Of a stretch of 64,000 nucleotides of DNA, positions 16,697-23,892 are shown piece after piece (the first letter of the stretch is position 1; each line of letters opens with the position of its first letter). The translations under genes were made by a program, and so were the position numbers. This DNA is from Streptomyces tibetensis (GTDB lineage: Bacteria; Actinomycetota; Actinomycetes; Streptomycetales; Streptomycetaceae). Under the pieces are notes generated by a model that was given only the letters and a program-made list of their open reading frames with translations, ran no database searches and was not told the DNA's origin. The stretch lies in assembly GCF_007655005.1 (NCBI RefSeq), contig NZ_SZVW01000032.1:25327-89326 (forward strand), in the 5' to 3' direction.

Positions 16697-19492
16697 ATGT
16701 ACCGACCGGCCGGCGACGACGCCGACCCGACCCCCGCCCCGGCGCGACGCAGCTCGCGCGTGAGACGCATCATCGCGGGCGCTGCCGGCGCCACCATTGC
16801 GGTGGCGAGCCTCATGCTCACCAGCGCCGTCCCCGCACAAGCCGCCACCACCGTCCGCACGTACGCGCCGACGGGTGTGGGAGGCGGTACGACGACGTCC
16901 CCGGACCAGGCGTCCACCAAGTACCAGGTGCAAGTCGCCGGCACGCCCGTCCAGGCCGTGCGGTACACCGCGAACCGAAACAACTTCGACATCGCGCGCT
17001 TCGCGTCGGACTCCCGGACACCGACGATCACGGTCACGCTGCCCAGCACCACGATCGACACGGTGAACGTCTACCCGGCGCGCTACTACCCGCCCGGCAG
17101 CGTCTCGGTGAGCACGGACAAGCACACCCTGACGTTCCAGATGTCAGCCGACGCCGGGTTGAACCAAGCGATCGTGATGGTCAACGGCGACTCGACCAGC
17201 GTGACGGGACAGCCCTACCTGGCGGTCATCAACGACCCTCTGGAAGACCCGGCGCAGCGTCCGAACACCACGAGCGCATCGGACGGTTCCGGCGTCAACC
17301 TGCAGACCGGGGTCCTCAACTTCCAGCAGTTCGCCGCGAAGTACCTCGCGGCGCACCCGAACAGCACGGCTCAGCAGCCTCCCGCCGCGAAGACGAGCTC
17401 GATGGCCGGCAAGACGGTCAACGGCACCGCCATCCCCGCCGGTCAGAAGAGCTCGGCCGGGACCCTGGTGAGCGCGAGCAGCACCAATGTGCGGTACCCG
17501 AATGTGCGGATGATGGCCGCCGACGACGTCACGTACGCCCTGAAGGCCGCCATCGACACCATCAAGGCCAACCCCACGGCGCTCAACACGCTCTACTTCC
17601 CGAACGGCACGTACGTGTGGTCCGGTCTCATGGTCAACGGTGTGGACGGCAGCAAGCTCAAGGGCGGCAAGCTGAAGATCTACACCGACGACGGGGCCCT
17701 GCTGAAGAACCGCATCCAGGGGTACATGGAGGCGTTCGAGCCGGCGGTCGGGATCATCAACTCGAACAACATCGAAATCGACGGCCGAGGCGTCTACGAC
17801 GGCAACGGCGTGGCGAACTACCGCAGTGACTCGCACGACGCCTACCGCAGCCAGCACCAGGGCGGCGTCATGGTCATGCACTCGTCGGACATCACGTTCA
17901 ACGAGACCTACCTGCGCGACTCGAAGCAGTGGAACTGGGAGACCCACACCGCCAAGAGGGTGACGTTCAACAACATCAAGGGCCTCACCCCGTACCCCCA
18001 GCCGTGGATCGACGGGACGGACTTCGCGAGCGGCCAGGACATCACCGCCAACGGCGTCTTCACCCTCGGCAACGACGACGCGTTCGCCTCCGGCCACTAC
18101 AACCCCAGCGACGGATTCACCCCGACGGCCGCCGGCGTGTGGGGCAACTTCCAGCTCGGCACCTCCACCCCCGACGTCCAGGGCTATGCCAACGCGGTGG
18201 GCGCCCACGACGCCGTCGCCGACGAGCTCGGGTTCGACAGCTACCACTGGGACAACGCGGACTCGAAGAACATCTCGGTCAAGGACACGCTGAGCTGGTC
18301 CTCCGGTGCCGGCAACTCGATCCGCATCGGATGGAGTTCGTGGGGATACAAGCTCAACAACTACACGTTCGACAACTTCAACTCCATCTCGCAGGGTGCC
18401 GGCGGCATCTTCACGCAGAACAGCCCCAAGCCGTACCCGCGTATCTCGAGCATCGTGATCAAGAACAGCTCGTTCGACACCTCCCGGTACGGGTCGGGAC
18501 CGATCAGGCTCAACGGCGGCGACGGATCCACCCAGACCATCACCGCCGACGACCAGGCGACCTACGGGTTCGCCCCCAACCCTGACGGGTCGGGCGCCAC
18601 GTACACGTACACCAAGACCCCGATCAGCACCTTCAACCTCGACAACGTGTGGTTCTCGGAGCAGAAGCCGAACAGCAGCCCGTTGAACGGCACCACGAAC
18701 GTGACGCTGAACAACCTCCGTGTCGGGGGCCAGCTCGTCCAGTACTCCAGCCAGTTCCCGCTGGCGCCGAGCGGGATCGGCTCGGTGACGTCCACCTTCA
18801 CGGGCGCGAACGGCCAGACCCAGAACGTCAAGGCCGGCGCCCTCACCAATGGCGACACCTGGGTGGGTGCGTGGACCGGCGACCAGACCAAGAACAACTC
18901 CTCGGACCTGACCCTCATCACCCGCAACACCGGGGTCGGCCTGATGGGCGAGCAGTACACCACAGGGTCCGGCGACGGAAAGATCTCCTACATCCAGTTC
19001 CCCCTCAACAGCCTCACCAGGGCACCGAGCCAGGCGACACTCCATCTCACCTACGTCGGCCACCGCTATTCGTCGGTCCCGTCGACTGACACCGACCAAC
19101 TCCTCGTGCAACCCGTCACCGACACGACCTGCACCGGCGGCGGCACGTCCTGCCCGGTCAACACGATGACCTGGCAGAACCGGCCGAGCTTCACCGCCAC
19201 GAACTCCTCCGTGGCGAAGTCGGCCACCTTCAACCTCGGTTCGACCGTCGTCGCCGAGGGCAGCGGGAACCACCAGGGCAACCCTGTCGACGGCCGCGAC
19301 ATCACCGTCGACATCACCTCCTTCGTCCAGAACGCCTACACGGCAGGTCAGTCCACGCTCCTGCTCGCCGTCGGCAACGCGGGGGGCACGAACCACGAGC
19401 TGCGCTTCGTCAGCTCGGAAGGCGCCACCGGCTCCGGGAAGCTCACCAACGCGACCGCCGACATGGCGCCCGGGCTGACCGTGACCCCGTAG
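16697..19492 (+). CDS. Secreted beta-helix glycoside hydrolase (GH49/GH28-like) with C-terminal CBM96/DNRLRE-like domain
   Basis: A 931-aa secreted protein. The signal peptide is roughly residues 10-50, with RRIIAGAAGATIAVASLMLT and cleavage after AQA. An N-terminal beta-sandwich (~50-200) precedes a right-handed parallel beta-helix (~280-680) with repeated short strands such as NSNNIEIDGRGVYDGNGV and NDDAFASGHYN, carrying conserved Asp pairs. The C-terminal ~220 residues start NGDTWVGAWTGDQTKNN and include KISYIQFPLNSL and TMTWQNRP, as in DNRLRE/CBM96 domains. The layout resembles GH49/GH28 polysaccharidases; the exact family and substrate are uncertain. It is divergent from the LacI/lacZ operon and probably supplies its oligosaccharide. 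Confidence 0.75.
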   Translation: MYRPAGDDADPTPAPARRSSRVRRIIAGAAGATIAVASLMLTSAVPAQAATTVRTYAPTGVGGGTTTSPDQASTKYQVQVAGTPVQAVRYTANRNNFDIARFASDSRTPTITVTLPSTTIDTVNVYPARYYPPGSVSVSTDKHTLTFQMSADAGLNQAIVMVNGDSTSVTGQPYLAVINDPLEDPAQRPNTTSASDGSGVNLQTGVLNFQQFAAKYLAAHPNSTAQQPPAAKTSSMAGKTVNGTAIPAGQKSSAGTLVSASSTNVRYPNVRMMAADDVTYALKAAIDTIKANPTALNTLYFPNGTYVWSGLMVNGVDGSKLKGGKLKIYTDDGALLKNRIQGYMEAFEPAVGIINSNNIEIDGRGVYDGNGVANYRSDSHDAYRSQHQGGVMVMHSSDITFNETYLRDSKQWNWETHTAKRVTFNNIKGLTPYPQPWIDGTDFASGQDITANGVFTLGNDDAFASGHYNPSDGFTPTAAGVWGNFQLGTSTPDVQGYANAVGAHDAVADELGFDSYHWDNADSKNISVKDTLSWSSGAGNSIRIGWSSWGYKLNNYTFDNFNSISQGAGGIFTQNSPKPYPRISSIVIKNSSFDTSRYGSGPIRLNGGDGSTQTITADDQATYGFAPNPDGSGATYTYTKTPISTFNLDNVWFSEQKPNSSPLNGTTNVTLNNLRVGGQLVQYSSQFPLAPSGIGSVTSTFTGANGQTQNVKAGALTNGDTWVGAWTGDQTKNNSSDLTLITRNTGVGLMGEQYTTGSGDGKISYIQFPLNSLTRAPSQATLHLTYVGHRYSSVPSTDTDQLLVQPVTDTTCTGGGTSCPVNTMTWQNRPSFTATNSSVAKSATFNLGSTVVAEGSGNHQGNPVDGRDITVDITSFVQNAYTAGQSTLLLAVGNAGGTNHELRFVSSEGATGSGKLTNATADMAPGLTVTP

Positions 19493-19502
19493 ACGCTCGA
19501 TC

Positions 19503-19536
19503 GAGGCCGGCTCGTCCCGCTGGACGAGCCGGCCTC
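19503..19536 (+). terminator. Strong hairpin terminator after the glycosidase
   Basis: A perfect 15-bp stem (GAGGCCGGCTCGTCC at 19503-19517, complement at 19522-19536) with a four-base loop, 11 bases after the stop codon. Confidence 0.8.
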
Positions 19537-19597
19537 AGCCGCGTGGGCCCCCTACCGCTCGTCGAGAGCAGGCCGGCGCTCCGGTGCTGCTTGCGCG

Positions 19598-19626
19598 CGG
19601 TCCCCTGCCGACTCGGCAGGGGACCG
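19598..19626 (+). terminator. Second hairpin terminator
   Basis: CGGTCCCCTGCC (19598-19609) pairs perfectly with GGCAGGGGACCG (19615-19626) around a five-base loop. Two strong hairpins in tandem separate the glycosidase from the PadR operon. Confidence 0.7.
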
Positions 19627-19706
19627 TCCGTTTCCGAACCGTGACGATCGGCCTTCCCCACCCCTCACCTGCGGTGTCGTACTCACCGCCGCCATCTGGG
19701 CCCTAC

Positions 19707-19738
19707 GTATACACCTCGCGTATACATGCTAGGTATAC
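19707..19738 (+). promoter_or_regulatory. Three GTATAC boxes with 13-base spacing in front of PadR
   Basis: The palindrome GTATAC occurs at 19707-19712, 19720-19725 and 19733-19738, exactly 13 bases apart. Each is followed by AC or ACA. The last ends 21 bases before the PadR start codon. AT-rich palindromic arrays directly before an autoregulated PadR gene are likely operator and promoter elements. Confidence 0.6.
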
Positions 19739-19759
19739 ACAGTGTGTAGAGTGCGGATC

Positions 19760-20284
19760 ATGTCCATCGGTCACACCCTCTTAGGGCTCCTGGAGTCCGG
19801 CCCGCGCCACGGTTACGACCTCAAGCGGGCCTTCGACGAGAAGTTCGGTCACGACCGGCCGCTCCACTACGGCCAGGTCTATTCGACGATGTCCCGCCTG
19901 CTGAAGAACGGGCTCGTCGAGGTCGGCGGCGTCGAGGCGGGCGGCGGTCCCGAGCGCAAACGCTACGCGATCACCGACGCCGGCATCACCGACGTACAGC
20001 GGTGGCTGGAGACCCCGCAGAAACCGGGGGAATACCTCCAGTCGCCCCTCTATACCAAAGTCGTCCTCGCCCTGCTCACCCGGCGCGACGCCGCCAAAAT
20101 CCTCGACGTCCAGCGTTCCGAGCAGCTGCGCGGCATGCGGACCCTCACCGACCGCAAGAGCAAGGGCGATTGGGCGGATCAGCTGATCTGCGACCACGCC
20201 CTATCCCACCTGGCAGCCGACCTGCGCTGGCTGGAACCGACCGCTGCCCGACTCGACAAACTCCGCAAGGCTGTGACCCGATGA
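19760..20284 (+). CDS. PadR-family transcriptional regulator
   Basis: A 174-aa regulator. The N-terminal winged helix has GHTLLGLLESGPRHGYDLKR and HYGQVYSTMSRLLKNGLVEV, the PadR recognition and wing elements; the C-terminal helices (~95-170) form the dimerisation part. ATG 19760 begins the conserved MSIGHTLLGLLE. The stop overlaps the ATG of the ABC ATPase (ATGA), so this is the first gene of a regulator-exporter operon. The family usually represses a neighbouring transporter and releases on binding a small molecule. Confidence 0.92.
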   Translation: MSIGHTLLGLLESGPRHGYDLKRAFDEKFGHDRPLHYGQVYSTMSRLLKNGLVEVGGVEAGGGPERKRYAITDAGITDVQRWLETPQKPGEYLQSPLYTKVVLALLTRRDAAKILDVQRSEQLRGMRTLTDRKSKGDWADQLICDHALSHLAADLRWLEPTAARLDKLRKAVTR

Positions 20285-20973
20285 CGACTTCTCCCACCGG
20301 TTCCCTGCTCGCCGCGCACGACCTGCGCAAGGCGTACGGCCCGACCCGCGCGCTGGACGGCGCCGAGTTCTCCGTCCACCCCGGCGAGGTCGTCGCCATC
20401 ATGGGTCCCTCCGGGTCCGGCAAGTCCACACTGCTGCACTGTCTCGCGGGGATCGTGCCACCCGACTCCGGGTCGATCACCTACAACGGGCGTGAACTGA
20501 CGGCGATGAGCGACGCCCAGCGCAGCGCGCTGCGCCGCTCCGAGTTCGGTTTCGTGTTCCAGTTCGGTCAACTGGTGCCCGAGCTGACCTGCGTGGAGAA
20601 CGTCGCCCTGCCGCTGCGGCTGAACGGCTCCTCCCGCAAGGACGCCGAGCGAACCGCGCGCGGCTGGATGGCGCGCCTGGAGGTCGACGACCTCACGGCC
20701 AAGCGTCCCGGCGAGGTCTCCGGCGGCCAGGGCCAGCGCGTCGCCGTGGCTCGCGCGCTGGTCACCGGACCCCGCCTGCTGTTCGCCGACGAACCCACCG
20801 GCGCCCTCGACTCCTCCAACGGCGAACGCGTGATGGAACTGCTGACCGAAGCGGCCCGCTCGACCAATGCCGCGGTCGTCCTCGTCACCCACGAGACACG
20901 CGTGGCCGCCTACTCCGACCGCGAGGTCGTCGTCCGCGACGGCAGGTCCCGGGACATGGAGCGCGCCGTATGA
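20281..20973 (+). CDS. ABC transporter ATP-binding protein, MacB/LolD type
   Basis: A 230-aa ATPase. Walker A is GPSGSGKST (42-50), the Q-loop FVFQFGQLVPELT, the signature VSGGQGQRVAVARAL, Walker B LLFADEPTGALD, and the H-loop VLVTHE. These are the marks of the MacB/LolD/FtsE subgroup that works with FtsX-type permeases. It overlaps both PadR upstream and the permease downstream by ATGA, so the three genes form one coupled operon. Likely role: energising export or membrane-lipid/antimicrobial-peptide handling. Confidence 0.95.
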   Translation: MTTSPTGSLLAAHDLRKAYGPTRALDGAEFSVHPGEVVAIMGPSGSGKSTLLHCLAGIVPPDSGSITYNGRELTAMSDAQRSALRRSEFGFVFQFGQLVPELTCVENVALPLRLNGSSRKDAERTARGWMARLEVDDLTAKRPGEVSGGQGQRVAVARALVTGPRLLFADEPTGALDSSNGERVMELLTEAARSTNAAVVLVTHETRVAAYSDREVVVRDGRSRDMERAV

Positions 20974-23360
20974 GTTCTCGTAGGGGGCACCTCCCGCGCG
21001 AGCGAAGCCGAGCGTGGGGGAGGGCCGCGGACCTGGCCATGGGGGCACGCTTCGCCCTCACCGGCGGGCGCGAGGGCTGGGTCCGGATGACGCTCACCGC
21101 CGTCGGCGTCGGCCTCGGCGTGGCACTGCTCCTGCTGTGCACCGCCCTGCCCAACGTGTTCGCCGCCCGCGGCAAGGTGGAGGACGCCCGCTTCGACAAC
21201 ACGTTCACGTACTCCCAGAAGGCCCCGCCGAAGGCCGACAACACCTTCCTGATCGTCGACACCGACACCACCTGGCACGACGACGACGTCCGCGGCCGGC
21301 TCCTCGAGCCGGAGGGCAAGCGGGCACCACTGCCCCCGGGGGTCGACAGCTTCCCGGGCGAGGGCGAGATGGTCGTCTCCCCGGCACTCAAGGACCTGCT
21401 CGCCTCCGACGACGCCAAGCTGCTGCGGGAACGGCTGCCGTACAAGATCACCGGCACGATCGGCGAGAGCGGACTCATCGGCTCCCACGAACTGGCCTAT
21501 TACGCCGGCGCCTCGGGGCTGAAACTCACGGAGTTCTCCCCGGTGCACCGGCTGACCGAGTACGGCAAACCGGACGCGAAAGCCGAGAAGACCGACCCGG
21601 TGCTGCTGCTCATGATCCTCGTCGTGTTCCTTGTGCTGCTGACCCCGGTCGCGGTGTTCATCGCCGCCGCCGTCCGCTTCGGCGGCGAGCGCCGAGACCG
21701 GCGGCTGGCCGCGCTGCGCCTGGTCGGCGCGGACCGCCACATGACCCGGCGGATCGCGGCGGGCGAAGCACTCGCGGGAGCCCTGCTCGGCCTGGTCGTC
21801 GGCACCGGCTTCTTCCTCCTCGGCCGTCGGACGCTGGGCTCCACCGAGGTGCTGGGCGTGAGCGTCTGGCCCAGCTACCTCGACCCCTCCCCGCTGCTCG
21901 CCGCGCTCGTCGCGGTGGCGGTCCCGGTCGCCGCCGTACTCGTCACACTGCTCGCGATGCGCGGCGTGGTCGTGGAACCGCTCGGCGTCGTGCGCGCGGC
22001 CACGCAGCACCGCCGCCGGCTGTGGTGGCGGCTACTGCTGCCGCTGGCCGGCCTCGCGATGCTCTACCCGATGATCGGCAAGGGCCACAGGAACGGAGAG
22101 TTCAACCAGTACCTCGTCATCGGCGGTGTGCTGTTGCTGCTGATCGGCGTCACCGCGCTGCTCCCCTGGGCCGTGGAGGCGGTCGTCGTCCGCCTCGGCA
22201 AGGGGGCGCTGTCCTGGCAACTCGCGGTGCGGCGGCTGCAGCTGAGCAGCGGAACCGCCGCACGCATGGTCAACGGCATCGCCGTCGCCGTGGCCGGAGC
22301 CATCGCCCTGCAGATGCTGTTCGCGGGCACGCAGAGCCAGTACGTCAAGGCCACCGGCCAGGATCCCGGCCGGGTCCAGATGCAGGTCGAGTTCAGCGAC
22401 CGCAAGCCGCTGTCCGGTGTCGAGCGCGAATTCACCGGCACCAAGGGGGTGCGGACCGCGGTGGCCCTGGCCATCTCCCAGTACGGGGACACGCGTCGCG
22501 ATCCGGAGAACAGCAACGGCCTGACCGTGGGCACCTGCACCGCCCTGCGCGAACTCGCCGCACTGCCCTCCTGCAAGGACGGCGACGTGTTCGTCACGCG
22601 CACGAGGAGCGGCTACGAGGATCCCAGCAACGCCGCCGAAATCGCCGTGGTCAAGCCCGGCCGGCAGCTCTACATCGACCCGTCGTACGGCGACGCCGGC
22701 GAACGCGGCATCGAGGCGCCCTGGACCGTTCCGGCGAACACGCGGGTGGTGGACGCGCGCAAGGACGCACTGGTGGAGTCCAACAGTGTGCTGGTCACCC
22801 CCGCCGCCCTGCCCGCCGAGGCGGCGCCCGCGCTGGCCTCGGACGGGGTCTATCTGCGCATCGACCCGTCGGTGCCGGAGGCAAGGGAGTACGCACGCAA
22901 CGTCGCCGCCCGGATCGACCCCCTGGCCCACACCTACAGCTGGTCGGCGACCCAGGAGGACGAGAAGTACGCCTCCATCCGCACGGGCCTGTTCGTCGGC
23001 TCCGCCTTCGTGCTGGCACTGATCGGCGCGAGTCTGCTGGTCTCCCAGCTGGAGCAGCTGCGCGAGCGCAGGAAACTGCTCTCCGTGCTGATCGCCTTCG
23101 GCACCCGGCGCCGCACCCTGAGCCTGTCGGTGCTGTGGCAGACGGCCCTCCCGGTCGGACTCGGTCTCGTCCTGGCCACGACGGTGGGTGTCACCCTCGG
23201 CTCGGTGCTGCTGAAGATGACCCGTACACCGGTGGCCATGGACTGGGCGAGCGTCCTGACCATGACCGGCGTGGGCGCGGCCGTGGTCGGCGTGGTCACG
23301 CTCCTCAGCCTGCCGCCCCTGCTGCGGATGATGCGCCCGGAGGGCCTGCGCACGGAGTAA
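20970..23360 (+). CDS. FtsX-like ABC permease
   Basis: A 796-aa permease. The first membrane segment is near residues 40-60 (VRMTLTAVGVGLGVALLLLC), followed by an extracytoplasmic domain, three segments around 210-340, further segments around 350-410, a hinge, a second extracytoplasmic domain (~455-670), and the last three segments (~670-790) ending LSLPPLLRMMRPEGLRTE. Duplicated FtsX halves are visible. It pairs with the ATPase upstream. The substrate is unknown; PadR control suggests induction by an antibiotic or lipid. Confidence 0.9.
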   Translation: MSSRRGHLPRERSRAWGRAADLAMGARFALTGGREGWVRMTLTAVGVGLGVALLLLCTALPNVFAARGKVEDARFDNTFTYSQKAPPKADNTFLIVDTDTTWHDDDVRGRLLEPEGKRAPLPPGVDSFPGEGEMVVSPALKDLLASDDAKLLRERLPYKITGTIGESGLIGSHELAYYAGASGLKLTEFSPVHRLTEYGKPDAKAEKTDPVLLLMILVVFLVLLTPVAVFIAAAVRFGGERRDRRLAALRLVGADRHMTRRIAAGEALAGALLGLVVGTGFFLLGRRTLGSTEVLGVSVWPSYLDPSPLLAALVAVAVPVAAVLVTLLAMRGVVVEPLGVVRAATQHRRRLWWRLLLPLAGLAMLYPMIGKGHRNGEFNQYLVIGGVLLLLIGVTALLPWAVEAVVVRLGKGALSWQLAVRRLQLSSGTAARMVNGIAVAVAGAIALQMLFAGTQSQYVKATGQDPGRVQMQVEFSDRKPLSGVEREFTGTKGVRTAVALAISQYGDTRRDPENSNGLTVGTCTALRELAALPSCKDGDVFVTRTRSGYEDPSNAAEIAVVKPGRQLYIDPSYGDAGERGIEAPWTVPANTRVVDARKDALVESNSVLVTPAALPAEAAPALASDGVYLRIDPSVPEAREYARNVAARIDPLAHTYSWSATQEDEKYASIRTGLFVGSAFVLALIGASLLVSQLEQLRERRKLLSVLIAFGTRRRTLSLSVLWQTALPVGLGLVLATTVGVTLGSVLLKMTRTPVAMDWASVLTMTGVGAAVVGVVTLLSLPPLLRMMRPEGLRTE

Positions 23361-23380
23361 CTCCACACGCATCCCCCGAA

Positions 23381-23409
23381 GTGGGCTCCTCCCGCCAGGA
23401 GGAGCCCAC
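23381..23409 (+). terminator. Hairpin terminator after the PadR-ABC operon
   Basis: GTGGGCTCCTCC (23381-23392) pairs perfectly with GGAGGAGCCCAC (23398-23409) around a five-base loop, 20 bases after the permease stop. Confidence 0.8.
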
Positions 23410-23571
23410 CCCCGCACGCAGGCAAGCCGGGCCGGCATCGGCACAGTCACGGCCGGGCAACCCTCCCGGGCACATGCTCAGGGAGCGGTATGACCGACCG
23501 AGCGAGATGGAAGACTGGCAGGAGCTCGGATCAGCGAGTCATCGCGTCGGCTCAGCACGGGAGGCGAAGCC

Positions 23572-23808
23572 ATGTTCGACTACGTCAACGGACTGCGCCC
23601 CGAGGAGGCCGCACGCCTGCGCGCGCTGGTCGAGCAATCCCGACCCATTCTCGACCATCACGGGATGGAGGCTGTCCAGGCATTCCTGGCCGAGCGCGGT
23701 ATGAGCACCATCCAGGCGATCGCAATCACCCGGGCGTTGCTCGGTATGGCGGAGACACCACTTCAGGTCGCCATCGAGATCGTGGGCACGAGCACGGCTC
23801 GGCAGTGA
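23572..23808 (+). CDS. Small conserved-looking hypothetical protein
   Basis: A 78-aa protein from ATG 23572 behind GGGAGGCG. It is mostly helical: LRPEEAARLRALVEQSRPIL, then GMEAVQAFLAERGMSTIQAI and AITRALLGM. The pattern of regular Leu/Ala spacing with a clear ribosome binding site argues that it is real. I do not recognise the family. It stands alone between the exporter terminator and a convergent glycosidase gene. Confidence 0.55.
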   Translation: MFDYVNGLRPEEAARLRALVEQSRPILDHHGMEAVQAFLAERGMSTIQAIAITRALLGMAETPLQVAIEIVGTSTARQ

Positions 23809-23892
23809 GTCGGGAGAAGAGGTTCTTGCGCCGGTCCGACCCTTCGAGTCACTCTGCACATGCGGTCGGGCGGGGTACTGCGTGCGGTGTCG

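Noticed and set aside
19707..19738. GTATAC repeats as an integration site
   Set aside because: They sit directly before a PadR start codon with no integrase or tRNA nearby, so an operator role is simpler.
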